Made by a program: the position numbers and the translations under genes
Notes under the pieces: model-generated
Told to the model about the DNA's origin: nothing
What the model saw: only the letters and a program-made list of their open reading frames with translations
The model's database searches: none
Part shown: positions 1 through 9,753 of the stretch, in pieces
How the letters are laid out: the number at the start of each line of letters is the position of its first letter
Numbering within the stretch: the first letter of the stretch is position 1
NCBI RefSeq assembly: GCF_002571225.1
Contig: NZ_NVEC01000096.1
Coordinates: forward strand, 16,316-80,315
Length of the DNA stretch: 64,000 bases
Reading direction: 5' to 3'
Source of the DNA: Bacillus sp. AFS059628
GTDB taxonomy: Bacteria > Bacillota > Bacilli > Bacillales > Bacillaceae_G

Positions 1-40
1 AGGAAGAGCTTCCTGCGTTAATCGCGATGATTTTTGACAT
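1..40 (-). CDS. ackA: Acetate kinase, first 13 codons (runs off the window)
   Basis: Reading leftward from the ATG at 40 gives MSKIIAINAGSSS, the universal N-terminus of acetate kinases, including the N-x-G-S-S-S phosphate-binding loop. The enzyme makes acetate and ATP from acetyl phosphate in overflow metabolism. A purine-rich AAAGGGGCG lies about 10 bases upstream. The position next to ytxK and tpx matches Bacillus synteny. Only the start is visible; the rest lies beyond base 1. Confidence 0.9.
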   Translation of the reverse strand, partial: MSKIIAINAGSSS

Positions 41-73
41 CTAGTCTTTCGCCCCTTTTTCTCTTGGTAGTTG

Positions 74-89
74 TGTGGATGTTTCCACA
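74..89. repeat. Small inverted repeat in the ackA upstream region
   Basis: TGTGGA and TCCACA form a perfect 6-bp stem with a 4-base loop, about 35 bases upstream of the ackA start codon. It could be a 5'-UTR hairpin or a protein-binding dyad; nothing in the sequence decides. Confidence 0.4.
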
Positions 90-125
90 AACCGCTCGAT
101 TTTATCTGATCAAATTCACTAAATA

Positions 126-138
126 TGAAAACGTTTCA
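126..138. promoter_or_regulatory. cre-like site (CcpA) in the ackA promoter region
   Basis: TGAAAACGTTTCA resembles the catabolite-responsive element TGWAANCGNTNWCA, but is one base short of the 14-base consensus. In B. subtilis ackA is activated by CcpA bound upstream of its promoter, so a cre about 90 bases before the start codon is expected. I could not identify the ackA -35/-10 pair with confidence. The rest of 41-339 is AT-rich and shows no gene. Confidence 0.45.
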
Positions 139-339
139 TTCTTAGCAAATTTTATACTCACGATTTTAATTTAAACATCGTACGACATATATTTCAAGTG
201 AAAAAATTGTAACACCAAGAAAAAATATATATTACAGATTTCAAAAAAATTCAGTTTAATCTAGTATATATTTAAAAATATGACATATCATATAAAACTG
301 TACTACATGAATCACTAACCCTGTTACATATACCTAACC

Positions 340-1326
340 TTATTTATGCGTTGCAAACCAAGTATTTAATTGGTCCATAATGTCTTCCATCGCCTTCATG
401 TTAGAGAATTTAGGTAATTCCACTAATAACGCCTGTTTTGGCATCGTTACACTAGGGCCTTTCTTTTGGAGAACAAATATACTTTTTGCATTTTTCTCGT
501 TTTTAAACATGGAAACAGGTAGCTGTAATAACCCCTGAATAAAGCATGTTTCTTTAATAAATGCATGTAATTTTGGTGCTTGATCACTTTCAAAAATGAA
601 GTTCGGTACTAAGAAGAATAAGTACCCGCCTTCTTTCGTGTGTTTCACACTTTGTTCAATAAATAAGTGGTGGGCATATGACATTCCTTCATCTGCTTTT
701 AACTTATATTCACTTGCACCGATTTCATTTGGATAATAACCAATCGGTAAATCTGAAACGACTGCATCAACCGGATCGATATAAAGTGGTGCTAGTCCAT
801 CTTGATGGAAGAATTCGATTGCATGCTTTTGTAAATTCGCATTTACTAAAGCAAGTTTAATTAACACTTCATCCACTTCTACACCAAATCCACTCACTGT
901 AACGTTTTCTTGAGCGCTATTGAACACTGTCGTCATTAAATTACCCGTTCCAATTGCAGGATCTAACACAGTAATTTCATTTTGACCCTTCATAAATTTA
1001 TGGAATAGGTAACTCATAAACATACCAACTGCATCAGGCGTCATTTCGTGATTCGCTTGTACGCCTTCTTTCATTCCTTTTAAGATGGCTAACTGAAATG
1101 CTTTACGAATTTCTTCACCTTTATATGTTTCTTCATTAAACGTACTATATTCACGATTCAGCCTTTCAATTGCTGATTCAGATAATTCCTCTTGTAAAAT
1201 CGCTCCTTCAAACAAGTTATCACCTGTTTCTACAAGCGCCTCTAAATATGTTACATCTAATTCTTTACGTAAAACTACCGCAGAAGAATCAAAAATAGAA
1301 AATAATGTTTCTACTGTCTGACTCAC
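340..1326 (-). CDS. ytxK: Class I SAM-dependent DNA methyltransferase-like protein YtxK
   Basis: A protein of about 328 residues of the N6-adenine methyltransferase type. The SAM motif I is LDPAIGTGNL (near residue 120) and the motif IV-like catalytic stretch is SDLPIGYYP, a variant of the usual NPPY/DPPY. It lacks a target-recognition region, so it is not a restriction-modification enzyme. The Bacillus homologue sits next to ackA and its function is unknown. An ATG at 1332 touches the Shine-Dalgarno AAGGAGGA, whereas the GTG at 1326 lies 7 bases after GGAGG, so I prefer the GTG start. Its stop is about 300 bases from ackA. Confidence 0.85.
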   Translation of the reverse strand: MSQTVETLFSIFDSSAVVLRKELDVTYLEALVETGDNLFEGAILQEELSESAIERLNREYSTFNEETYKGEEIRKAFQLAILKGMKEGVQANHEMTPDAVGMFMSYLFHKFMKGQNEITVLDPAIGTGNLMTTVFNSAQENVTVSGFGVEVDEVLIKLALVNANLQKHAIEFFHQDGLAPLYIDPVDAVVSDLPIGYYPNEIGASEYKLKADEGMSYAHHLFIEQSVKHTKEGGYLFFLVPNFIFESDQAPKLHAFIKETCFIQGLLQLPVSMFKNEKNAKSIFVLQKKGPSVTMPKQALLVELPKFSNMKAMEDIMDQLNTWFATHK

Positions 1327-1443
1327 GTACATTCCTCCTTCTCTCTTTTACACATAACTTATATCATACCATAATCTGATTTTTTCCCAAAAGAAAAAGC
1401 GACCCCTTTTAAGAGCTCCCTTTTTCGTGATGTATGATGTAAC

Positions 1444-1509
1444 GTCTTCTCTCGTATATCGATTCCATATAGCAATATATGAGAGAAGACGACCTCTTAC
1501 AAAGAGGTC
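1444..1509. repeat. Two nested/adjacent inverted repeats downstream of tpx
   Basis: Arms 1444-1459 and 1475-1490 pair over 16 bases with one wobble around a 15-base loop. Immediately beside them, GACCTCTT (1491-1498) and AAGAGGTC (1502-1509) form a perfect 8-bp stem with a 3-base loop. There is no T-run after either stem in the tpx direction, so they are not a textbook intrinsic terminator. They may still block 3' exonucleases or act as a terminator for tpx. Confidence 0.5.
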
Positions 1510-1522
1510 ATCTTCCTTCACA

Positions 1523-2023
1523 TTATTTTGCCGATTTAGCTGCTTCTAATGCTGCTTCATAGTTTGGATGGCTTGTACCTTCGCTTACGTATTCTGCGTA
1601 AACTACTTTGTCATTGCTATCTACTACGAATACCGCACGAGCAAGTAAACGAAGCTCTTTCATTACTAAGCCGTAAGCTTCACCGAATGAAAGGTCGCGG
1701 TGGTCAGAAAGTGTAACAACATTTTCTAAACCGTTTGCTGCACACCAACGTTTTTGAGCGAATGGTAAGTCAGCGCTAATTGTTAATACTTTCGCGTTTT
1801 CAATACCTGCTGCATCTTGGTTAAAACGACGTGTTTGTGCATCACACACACCTGTGTCGATTGAAGGTACAACACTAATTAATTTTACTTCGCCTTTGTA
1901 TGTCTCTAAACTTACTGGAGATAAGTCGTTTGCTAATACTTGGAAATTCGGCGCTTGATCGCCAACTTTAACTTCTGTTCCAACTAAAGTCATTGGATTA
2001 CCTTTAAAAGTTACGTTTGCCAC
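1523..2023 (-). CDS. tpx: Thiol peroxidase (2-Cys peroxiredoxin, Tpx type)
   Basis: A 166-residue cytoplasmic peroxidase that reduces hydrogen peroxide and alkyl hydroperoxides with electrons from thioredoxin. The peroxidatic cysteine is C60 in the motif [15 protein letters not shown] and the resolving cysteine is C94 in KRWCAANG. This spacing is diagnostic of the atypical 2-Cys Tpx family. The start is a GTG (2021-2023), eight bases after an AGGGAGG ribosome-binding site. Length and position beside ytxK match Bacillus. Confidence 0.96.
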   Translation of the reverse strand: MANVTFKGNPMTLVGTEVKVGDQAPNFQVLANDLSPVSLETYKGEVKLISVVPSIDTGVCDAQTRRFNQDAAGIENAKVLTISADLPFAQKRWCAANGLENVVTLSDHRDLSFGEAYGLVMKELRLLARAVFVVDSNDKVVYAEYVSEGTSHPNYEAALEAAKSAK

Positions 2024-2113
2024 TTAAAAATCCTCCCTTATTTAAACAAAATATGTACAATGTAAATGATAGTTTGTCCCTATCGATAATGCAAATAAAA
2101 TCGCTTTATTTAC

Positions 2114-2152
2114 AAAAAAATTAAAGAAGCTAATCCATTGATCAGCTTCTTT
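2114..2152 (-). terminator. Intrinsic terminator of the ytfI-ytfJ operon
   Basis: On the minus strand AAAGAAGCT pairs with AGCTTCTTT (2123-2152) and is followed by a run of T (plus-strand A at 2114-2120). It sits directly after the ytfJ stop codon. Confidence 0.85.
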
Positions 2153-2157
2153 ATTCG

Positions 2158-2553
2158 TTAAATTTGAAATTCAGGATCGTCCTCTTTTCGTTTATCCATC
2201 ATTTCTTTCACTTTATCAACAGCTTGTGGCGCTAATTCAATTATTTTATCGATGACGTGTGTTTGCTTATCTAAATGCAACACTTTTACACCTTCTCCAT
2301 TTATTACAAGAAAAGCAACAGGATTAATAGAAACTCCTCCACCACTTCCCCCGCCAAATGGATGACGGCCTGAATGTTCTATTTTACCAAATTCACTTCC
2401 ACCAGCCGCAAATCCGAAGCTCACTTTTGAAACTGTAAGAATTACACTTCCATCAGCAGCTTTAATTGGATCACCTACAATTGTATTTACATCAGTCATT
2501 TGTTTTAAATGCTGCATTGCGGTTGTCATTAAACCTTGAATTGGATGGTCCAT
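2158..2553 (-). CDS. ytfJ: GerW family sporulation protein YtfJ
   Basis: A 131-residue protein that begins MDHPIQGLMTTAMQHLKQMTDVNTI and contains the family's glycine-rich stretch HPFGGGSGGGVSINPVAF in the middle. In B. subtilis the orthologue is made in the forespore and is needed for some nutrient-independent germination responses. The start has a strong AAGGGGGG ribosome-binding site. It lies 13 bases after ytfI on the same strand, so the two are co-transcribed and end at the hairpin 2114-2152. Confidence 0.92.
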   Translation of the reverse strand: MDHPIQGLMTTAMQHLKQMTDVNTIVGDPIKAADGSVILTVSKVSFGFAAGGSEFGKIEHSGRHPFGGGSGGGVSINPVAFLVINGEGVKVLHLDKQTHVIDKIIELAPQAVDKVKEMMDKRKEDDPEFQI

Positions 2554-2566
2554 TCTATATCCCCCC

Positions 2567-3205
2567 TTATGCTTGAACAGATTTTTCAGTCGTACCAGAT
2601 CTTTGTTTTCTCATAAATACGAGTAATTTAATCCCTGTTCTTATGGCACGAAATATGCGAAAAGATGCCGTTAACTCACATCTTGATGCAAATCCTTTCC
2701 CTTGAAAAACAGGAGTAATTTCAAATTCTGGTACGTCTACAATATGCATATATTGTCCTACAACTCCAGCAGCCATTCCTTTTGTCCCCCATGCATATCC
2801 AGTGACAATTCCAGTGCTAGCTGCATCACCTGCTCCGATTTGTGTGTGCCATCTCCAACCATTGATTTTTACTCGTTTGAGAAAATCTTTAACAATAGTA
2901 TGAACTTCTTGCAGTTTTTTTATCAGCTCCCCCATACTATCCAGTTGGGCTATAATTTTATTATCTAATCCGCCATCCTCTTCAGCTTTCTCAATCTTTT
3001 GCCCTGTCTTCTTCTGTTGCTTTTCAATTCTTTCCAATACATCAAATGTATAGCGAATCATCCATATTTTCACTTGAAACAAACATTGCTTTTCCATTTC
3101 TGAATATAAAAATGTCACTTTAAGCTTTATTTTCGACAATAGTATAAGCAAAATAAAAAGGAGAAGAATTATTATTCCAATTACGAACCACTTCATACGT
3201 ATCAT
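2567..3205 (-). CDS. ytfI: DUF2953 membrane protein YtfI
   Basis: A 212-residue protein with one N-terminal transmembrane helix (about residues 6-24, almost entirely I and L) and a basic, helical soluble part carrying many Lys/Glu residues around 60-100. This is the DUF2953 (YtfI) family, always upstream of ytfJ in spore-formers; its biochemical role is unknown. Two start codons are possible: ATG at 3205, or the in-frame ATG at 3196, which lies 9 bases after GAAAGG. The stop is 13 bases before ytfJ. Confidence 0.85.
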   Translation of the reverse strand: MIRMKWFVIGIIILLLFILLILLSKIKLKVTFLYSEMEKQCLFQVKIWMIRYTFDVLERIEKQQKKTGQKIEKAEEDGGLDNKIIAQLDSMGELIKKLQEVHTIVKDFLKRVKINGWRWHTQIGAGDAASTGIVTGYAWGTKGMAAGVVGQYMHIVDVPEFEITPVFQGKGFASRCELTASFRIFRAIRTGIKLLVFMRKQRSGTTEKSVQA

Positions 3206-3410
3206 CCTTTCACTCCGTACCCATTATCGACAAGTTTATTCATAATTAAACAGAATCCCATAAGATTGAATATAAAAATTTTTCTAAAAATAAAAAGGTA
3301 TTTTGACATTTTATATCGAAATATATTATTTGAACATATCGTCGGGGAACGTATTTGGATGATATGTAGTACGAAGAACAGAAAATTTAACTGCAGTGGA
3401 GGGATACATA

Positions 3411-4214
3411 ATGGCAGATCGTCGCAATTTATTTTTCTTTTATGGTGATGACAAAGCAACGCTCGTTGAAAAAATGAAACCAATCTATCGTATTTTAGAA
3501 GAGAATGGATTTACCATATTAGATCATCCAAAAAATGCAAACGCTATCGTCAGTGTTGGAGATGATGCAACTTTCTTACAAGCCGTTCGTAAAACTGGTT
3601 TTAGAGAAGATTGCTTATACGCAGGGATTTCTACGAAAGATGAAACTTCTTTCTACTGCGATTTCCATATTGATCACGTTGATACAGCCCTTCAAGAAAT
3701 TACAAAAAATGAAATTGAAGTGCGAAAATATCCAACAATTGAAGTAGATGTGGATGGTAGCACATCTTTCCATTGTTTAAATGAGTTCTCATTACGTTCT
3801 AGCATTATTAAGACGTTCGTTGTAGATGTTCACGTTGATGATTTATATTTCGAAACATTTAGAGGTGACGGTTTAGTTGTTTCTACCCCAACCGGAAGTA
3901 CAGCTTATAATAAATCGTTACATGGTGCAGTTGTCGATCCACTTATTCCGTGCTTCCAAGTAAGCGAATTAGCATCATTAAATAACAACACATACCGTAC
4001 ACTTGGTTCACCGTTCATTTTAAATCACGAACGTACACTAACTTTAAAACTAAGACCAGACGGTAACGATTATCCTGTTATCGGTATGGATAATGAAGCG
4101 CTTAGCATTAAACAAGTAGAAAAAGCTGTTGTACGCTTAAGCGATAAACAAATTAAAACAGTTAAATTGAAAAACAATTCTTTCTGGGAAAAAGTGCAGA
4201 GAACGTTTTTATAA
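3411..4214 (+). CDS. nadK: NAD kinase 2
   Basis: A 267-residue ATP-NAD kinase that makes NADP. Motifs seen: VGDDATFL (the GGDG-type phosphate loop, near residue 49), LNEFSLRSS (the NE/D motif) and DGLVVSTPTGSTAYNKS (the conserved Gly-rich stretch), with C-terminal HERTLTLKLRPDGNDYPV. The sequence is open back to a GTG at 3396, but the Shine-Dalgarno TGGAGGG (3397-3403) lies between it and the ATG at 3411, so 3411 is the start. It corresponds to the second Bacillus NAD kinase (PpnKB/YtdI) and is convergent with ytcJ. Confidence 0.95.
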   Translation: MADRRNLFFFYGDDKATLVEKMKPIYRILEENGFTILDHPKNANAIVSVGDDATFLQAVRKTGFREDCLYAGISTKDETSFYCDFHIDHVDTALQEITKNEIEVRKYPTIEVDVDGSTSFHCLNEFSLRSSIIKTFVVDVHVDDLYFETFRGDGLVVSTPTGSTAYNKSLHGAVVDPLIPCFQVSELASLNNNTYRTLGSPFILNHERTLTLKLRPDGNDYPVIGMDNEALSIKQVEKAVVRLSDKQIKTVKLKNNSFWEKVQRTFL

Positions 4215-4218
4215 CATG

Positions 4219-4263
4219 AAAAAAACGGCCGAATTATGACATTCCATAATTCGGCCGTTTTTT
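4219..4263. terminator. Strong bidirectional terminator between nadK and ytcJ
   Basis: A perfect 19-base stem beginning AAAAAACGGCCG and ending CGGCCGTTTTTT around a 6-base loop. Its flanking A and T runs make it active in both directions between two convergent genes. Confidence 0.93.
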
Positions 4264-4275
4264 ATTTCTCTCGCT

Positions 4276-4335
4276 ATCAGTCACTATTCTTGTCGATAAG
4301 TCGATATATTTTAATAATCGCTGATATATTTTTAC
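4276..4335 (+). repeat. Dispersed ~55-bp repeat, copy A
   Basis: Contains GTCGATAAGTCGATATAT and, 11 bases on, GCTGATATATTTTT. The same layout occurs at 42955-43018 and, inverted, at 50838-50899. All three copies follow directly after a terminator hairpin in the same relative orientation. This copy runs into the last codon of ytcJ. It may belong to the known B. cereus-group bcr repeats; I cannot name the family from sequence alone. Confidence 0.65.
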
Positions 4336-5900
4336 GCATCTTTCCTATAGACAATCTGACCATCAATTACAGTCATTGCTACTTGTACTTCTCTTATTTC
4401 TTCCGCCTCTATCTCAAAAATATTGCGGTCTACTATCGTAAAATCTGCCTCATATTCTTTTGTGATTTTTCCTCGCTTCGCTTCTTTTCCGATTGCATAG
4501 GCACTTCCTGTCGTAAATAACGAGACAGCCTCATATACCGTTAATCTTTCCTCTGGCATATAGCATACACCGTCAATAAAACTTCTACGTGTAACAGCGC
4601 TATATATGCCTAAAAACGGATTCACTTGTTCAATGGGTGCGTCAGACCCACCGTTGCAGTGTAATCCTGCTTCTAGTAACGTCTTCCACGCGTATGCATA
4701 ACGAAGACGATGCTCGCCTAGTTTTTCAATGACTGACGGGAAGTCCGATGACAGAAAGACGGGCTGAATATCGATAATAGCCGGCAAGTGTTTCATTCTC
4801 TCAATCAACTCTTCACGAGCTAGCTGACAATGAATAATGCGGTCGCGTAATCCTTCTGCTGGTGGATATAATTCAAGCGCATCAATGACATATTCAAGAG
4901 ATAAATCACCGATTGTATGAATCGCAACTGGCATATGTAAGTCTCGTGCTTTCTTCACTAACTCCGCAAGCTCTTTGCGCGAGAAGATTGCAACTCCATT
5001 TGTTTCCTGCGCATCTTCATACGGTTCACTTAATAAAGCTGTTCTTCCGCCAAAAGAACCGTCAGAAAAAATTTTCATCGCACCAAATTCAATATAGTGT
5101 TCATTTTCATATTCTTTTCGTTCATGTGCTACTTCATGGTGAACGAGTAAATGTGCTTTAAATGGCATATCCTTTATGACATGAGAAAACGCATTGTGCG
5201 TTTTTCTAAAGCCCCCGTAATAATTTAAATCTTCCGTATGCCCACCAACGAGGCCATATTGCCAACAGTCTTTAATCGCTGTTTGCAAAGCCCTTTGTAA
5301 ATAAGCTTCATCAATTTCAGGTTGTACATGTTTAATTAATTCTTGCCCTTGTTCATATAAAAGTCCCGTTAACATATTTGATGAATCACGACCGATTTTC
5401 CCGCCTTTCGGGTCTTGCGTCATTTCTGTTATGTTTGCTTCTTGCAGTATGTATGAATTCACCCATGTAACGTGACGACAAACTCGCTTTAATAAAATTG
5501 GATGTTCTTTAGAGATTTCATCTAAATCACGTACATGAACTTGCTTTGTATCTGTAAAATTATTTTCATTCCAGCCTTCTCCAATAATCCAAGAACCTTT
5601 TGGTGCTTCTTCTACTCGTTTCCGCACGAGAGTCAGTACTTCACTGTAAGATATACAATTTGATAAATCTAGACGAAGTAACCTCTCTCCATGCCCAATA
5701 AGATGCATATGACTATCAACGAGACCTGGAATCATTGTTTTCCCTTCTAAGTCGTACAACTTCACTTCTGAATATCGACTTTCTAGCTCTTCCTTATTCC
5801 CAGTATCAACAATCATACCGTTTTCAACATAAATTGCTTCTACTTTTTCATTCTCTTCTCGCATCGTGTAAATGGTGCCGTCATACCAAATTTCTCCCAT
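4332..5900 (-). CDS. ytcJ: Metal-dependent amidohydrolase, YtcJ family
   Basis: A 522-residue enzyme of the amidohydrolase_3 family (YtcJ-like). Motifs: VDSHMHLIGHG (the H-x-H metal pair, near residue 70), the IHTIGD and HCQL histidine stretches of the central barrel, and GSDAPIEQVNPFLGI (the final catalytic aspartate) near residue 425. N- and C-terminal beta-sandwich halves (TMREENEKVEAIYVENG and ADFTIVDRNIF) frame the barrel. The substrate is unknown. The ATG at 5900 is 9 bases after AAAGGAG; the ATG at 5909 and longer starts overlap or precede that site. Its neighbours match B. subtilis ytcJ. Confidence 0.88.
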   Translation of the reverse strand: MGEIWYDGTIYTMREENEKVEAIYVENGMIVDTGNKEELESRYSEVKLYDLEGKTMIPGLVDSHMHLIGHGERLLRLDLSNCISYSEVLTLVRKRVEEAPKGSWIIGEGWNENNFTDTKQVHVRDLDEISKEHPILLKRVCRHVTWVNSYILQEANITEMTQDPKGGKIGRDSSNMLTGLLYEQGQELIKHVQPEIDEAYLQRALQTAIKDCWQYGLVGGHTEDLNYYGGFRKTHNAFSHVIKDMPFKAHLLVHHEVAHERKEYENEHYIEFGAMKIFSDGSFGGRTALLSEPYEDAQETNGVAIFSRKELAELVKKARDLHMPVAIHTIGDLSLEYVIDALELYPPAEGLRDRIIHCQLAREELIERMKHLPAIIDIQPVFLSSDFPSVIEKLGEHRLRYAYAWKTLLEAGLHCNGGSDAPIEQVNPFLGIYSAVTRRSFIDGVCYMPEERLTVYEAVSLFTTGSAYAIGKEAKRGKITKEYEADFTIVDRNIFEIEAEEIREVQVAMTVIDGQIVYRKDA

Positions 5901-5932
5901 ATATCCCATCTCCTTTGTATTATTGTATAAAA

Positions 5933-5962
5933 AAAAGCACCATTTCAAAACATGGTGCTTTT
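5933..5962 (-). terminator. Terminator of the VOC-family gene
   Basis: AAAAGCACCAT pairs with ATGGTGCTTTT, followed on the minus strand by a long T-run. It lies just past the stop codon at 5970. Confidence 0.88.
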
Positions 5963-5969
5963 CTAAACA

Positions 5970-6401
5970 TTACTTTTGTTCAGTAGTAGACGTTGTAACT
6001 TGCCATTCAATATTAAATTTATCTTTTACTTGTCCGTATGCTGGGCTCCAGAATGTTTCTTGAAGTGGCATAATAACCTCTCCACCTTCTTGTAACTTAT
6101 CGAATACTTCTTTCGCTTTTTCTGCATTATTAATTTGAATTGCGATTGTTACTTGAGATCCGATTGCATGCCCTTGACCTGGGAATGTATCAGAAATCAT
6201 AAGGTCCGTATTACCAACTTTTAAAGTAGCATGTAAAACGCGCTCTTTCGCTTCAGCTGGAATCGGGTATTCTGGATTTTCAGGCATATCACCGAAGGTT
6301 TGCATGACTTCTACTTTTGCATCTAACGCCTCTTTATAAAATTGTACAGCTTCTTGCCCACTACCATCTAAAACTAAATACGGATTAATACCTAAAATCA
6401 T
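5970..6401 (-). CDS. VOC family (PhnB/YjdN-like) protein
   Basis: A 143-residue glyoxalase/bleomycin-resistance-fold protein of the PhnB/YjdN subgroup. It starts MILGINPYLVLDGSGQEAVQFYKEAL and has the subgroup's MQTFGDMPENPEY, LMISDTFPG and QETFWSPAYGQVKDKFNIEW stretches. Members of this family form dimers and include 3-demethylubiquinone methyltransferase-like proteins; most have no assigned substrate. It stands alone with its own terminator and a LexA-like operator over its promoter (6432-6445), which is unusual for this family. Confidence 0.82.
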   Translation of the reverse strand: MILGINPYLVLDGSGQEAVQFYKEALDAKVEVMQTFGDMPENPEYPIPAEAKERVLHATLKVGNTDLMISDTFPGQGHAIGSQVTIAIQINNAEKAKEVFDKLQEGGEVIMPLQETFWSPAYGQVKDKFNIEWQVTTSTTEQK

Positions 6402-6431
6402 ACGGACACCTCTTTTTTTAATTTATAAACG

Positions 6432-6445
6432 CGAACTTATGTTCG
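6432..6445. promoter_or_regulatory. LexA (DinR) box-like operator before the VOC gene
   Basis: CGAACTTATGTTCG has both perfect half-sites of the Gram-positive SOS box (CGAACRNRYGTTYG); only one of the middle positions departs from it on each strand. On the minus strand it follows a plausible promoter, TTGAAT, 18 bases, TATTAT, and lies about 30 bases before the start codon, the right place for repression. Confidence 0.55.
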
Positions 6446-6492
6446 TTTTTATAATATCATATAGTTTACAGTTCATTCAACTATTTTCTAAA

Positions 6493-8079
6493 TTATTTTG
6501 ACGGAATCTCCATCTCTTGTTTTCTAAGTTCAATACGGCGAATTTTTCCAGAAATCGTTTTTGGTAGTTCATCTACAAATTCAATTTTGCGAGGGTATTT
6601 ATATGGTGCAGTAAGTTCTTTGACGTGTTGTTGGAGTATTGGGATTAATGTTTCTTCGTTCTTTTCTATATTCTCTCTTAATACAATAAATGCCTTCACG
6701 ACACTTCCACGAATTTCATCAGGGCTGGCGACAACTGCGCACTCTCTTACGTAAGGATGTTTTACAAGCGCGTCTTCTACTTCAAACGGCCCGATTGTAT
6801 AACCAGAGCTAATAATAATATCATCACCGCGCCCTTCAAACCAGAAATAGCCGTCTTCATCTTTCTTCGCTTTATCGCCAGTAATATAATAATCACTGCG
6901 GAATTGCATCGCTGTGCGCTCATCGTCTTTATAATATTGTTTAAAGAGGGCTGGCGTTTCAATGTGAACTGCGATATCACCAACTTCTCCCACTGCAACT
7001 GGAATACCTTCTTCATTTACGATATCAACGTGGTTGCCTGGCGTTGGTTTTCCCATTGATCCTGGTCTAATATCCATCCCTTTCATTACACCAACAAGCA
7101 ATGTATTTTCCGTTTGCCCATAGCCGTCTCTGACTGTAATATGAAAGTGCTTTTGGAACGTTTCAATGACTTCTCTATTTAACGGCTCACCTGCTGATAC
7201 AGCGCTATGTAACGCTTCTAAATTGTACTGGCTTAAATTCTCTACCTTTGCCATTAATCTATACTCAGTCGGCGTACAACAAAGCACATTCACCTTATTA
7301 TCGTCTAATAAATTTAAATATGTTTTCGGTTCAAATTTACCGTTGTATACAAATCCTGTTGCTCCTGATCCGAGAGTTGCTAAAAACGGGCTCCAAATCC
7401 ACTTTTGCCAGCCTGGACTAGCCGTCGCCCACACAACATCATTCTCTTCTATTCCGAGCCAATTTGGAGCGCTCGTACGTAAATGAGCGTATGCCCACGC
7501 ATGAGTATGAACAACACCCTTTGGGTTTCCTGTCGTCCCTGACGTGTAAGATAAAAAGACCATATCTTCTTTATCTGTCTTCGCCATTTCCAACATATCA
7601 CTTTCTGTTTCTAACGCTGTTTTTAAATTATTCCATCCATCTACTGACTGCTCGCTCAGAACGAATTTTTGAAGAGACTCCATCGCTTCTATATCATCAA
7701 ATTGTCCAATGTACGGTTCATAACTTACAATCGCTTTTACTTCCCCATGTCCAATGCGGTATTCGATATCTTTTTTGCGTAACATTTCCGAACTCGGAAT
7801 TACGACAAATCCTGCTTTAATCGCAGCGATATACGTCATGTACGCTTCAATTAAGCGCGGCATCATAATGAGGAGCTTGTCCCCTTTTTGCAGACCACTC
7901 TTTATAAAAGCGTTTCCAATTTTATTCGCACCTTGCATAAGCTCAGCGTATGTAACTTCTCGTCTATTCCCTTTATCATCTTGCCAAATTAAAGCAAGCT
8001 TATCTTTATCCCCTATATATTTCTCTATTTCAGAAACTAAATTATAAGACGGTGGCGCCAACAATTCCTCTCTTTTCAT
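6493..8079 (-). CDS. ytcI: Medium-chain-type acyl-CoA synthetase YtcI
   Basis: A 528-residue ANL-superfamily AMP-forming ligase, closest in layout to MACS/acetyl-CoA synthetase-like enzymes. The AMP-binding P-loop is SYTSGTTGNPKGVVHTHAW (near residue 175), followed by the GYGQTE adenine motif (near 322), GDKAKKDEDGYFWFEGRGDD and the C-terminal lysine motif PKTISGKIRR that catalyses adenylation. It activates a fatty or short carboxylic acid to its CoA thioester. The ATG at 8079 is 6 bases after GGAGG; the ATG two codons earlier touches that site. It matches B. subtilis ytcI by synteny. Confidence 0.9.
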   Translation of the reverse strand: MKREELLAPPSYNLVSEIEKYIGDKDKLALIWQDDKGNRREVTYAELMQGANKIGNAFIKSGLQKGDKLLIMMPRLIEAYMTYIAAIKAGFVVIPSSEMLRKKDIEYRIGHGEVKAIVSYEPYIGQFDDIEAMESLQKFVLSEQSVDGWNNLKTALETESDMLEMAKTDKEDMVFLSYTSGTTGNPKGVVHTHAWAYAHLRTSAPNWLGIEENDVVWATASPGWQKWIWSPFLATLGSGATGFVYNGKFEPKTYLNLLDDNKVNVLCCTPTEYRLMAKVENLSQYNLEALHSAVSAGEPLNREVIETFQKHFHITVRDGYGQTENTLLVGVMKGMDIRPGSMGKPTPGNHVDIVNEEGIPVAVGEVGDIAVHIETPALFKQYYKDDERTAMQFRSDYYITGDKAKKDEDGYFWFEGRGDDIIISSGYTIGPFEVEDALVKHPYVRECAVVASPDEIRGSVVKAFIVLRENIEKNEETLIPILQQHVKELTAPYKYPRKIEFVDELPKTISGKIRRIELRKQEMEIPSK

Positions 8080-8210
8080 AAACATCCTCCTTTTTCTTTA
8101 TGCCTCCCTTATATAATAAAGAATTTTCTGTCTATTTTGAACCCTCTTCTTTTGACAAATTTTTTATGTCTATGTCGAAAGGAATATATACCGATGCAAA
8201 CAACAAAAAG

Positions 8211-8234
8211 AAAGAGCGGGAGAACCCGCTCTTT
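8211..8234 (-). terminator. Terminator of the SASP gene
   Basis: AAAGAGCGGG pairs perfectly with CCCGCTCTTT around a 4-base loop, 20 bases past the stop. The T-run after it is short and interrupted. Confidence 0.85.
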
Positions 8235-8254
8235 CTAAGCCATCTTATATGGGA

Positions 8255-8452
8255 TTATTTTTGGTAACCGCCTAATTGTTGCTCAGCTAGTGAAACTAAA
8301 CGTTTAGTGATTTCACCACCAACAGAACCGTTAGCGCGAGCTGTTGCATCTGCTCCAAGTTGAACACCAAACTCTTGAGCGATTTCGTATTTCATTTGGT
8401 CTAATGCTGATTCAGCACCAGGAACCGCTAATTTATTTGTGCTACGTGACAT
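8255..8452 (-). CDS. sspA: Alpha/beta-type small acid-soluble spore protein
   Basis: A 65-residue DNA-binding spore protein that coats forespore DNA and protects it from UV and oxidation. It shows both family signatures: [22 protein letters not shown], which contains the GPR germination-protease cleavage site, and [12 protein letters not shown], the DNA-contacting helix. The ribosome-binding site AAGGAGGTGATA is near-perfect. It stands alone between its own promoter and terminator, as SASP genes usually do. Position between ytcI and thiI matches B. subtilis sspA. Confidence 0.96.
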   Translation of the reverse strand: MSRSTNKLAVPGAESALDQMKYEIAQEFGVQLGADATARANGSVGGEITKRLVSLAEQQLGGYQK

Positions 8453-8475
8453 GTTATATCACCTCCTTGTGAGTA

Positions 8476-8505
8476 TAGAGTGTGATAAATAACATGACTT
8501 CATAC
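8476..8505 (-). promoter_or_regulatory. Candidate sigma-G promoter of the SASP gene
   Basis: On the minus strand GTATGA and CACTCTA are 17 bases apart, close to the forespore sigma-G pattern (GNATR, 17-18, CATNNTA). The -10 ends 24 bases before the start codon. Expression in the forespore is expected for this gene class. Confidence 0.5.
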
Positions 8506-8532
8506 ACGATTTAGATATGGTAATTTATGGTT

Positions 8533-9753
<1,221 letters not shown>

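Noticed and set aside
3202-3483. 93-codon frame on the minus strand upstream of ytfI, overlapping the nadK start
   Set aside because: No ribosome-binding site, odd composition, and it overlaps the promoter and first codons of nadK.
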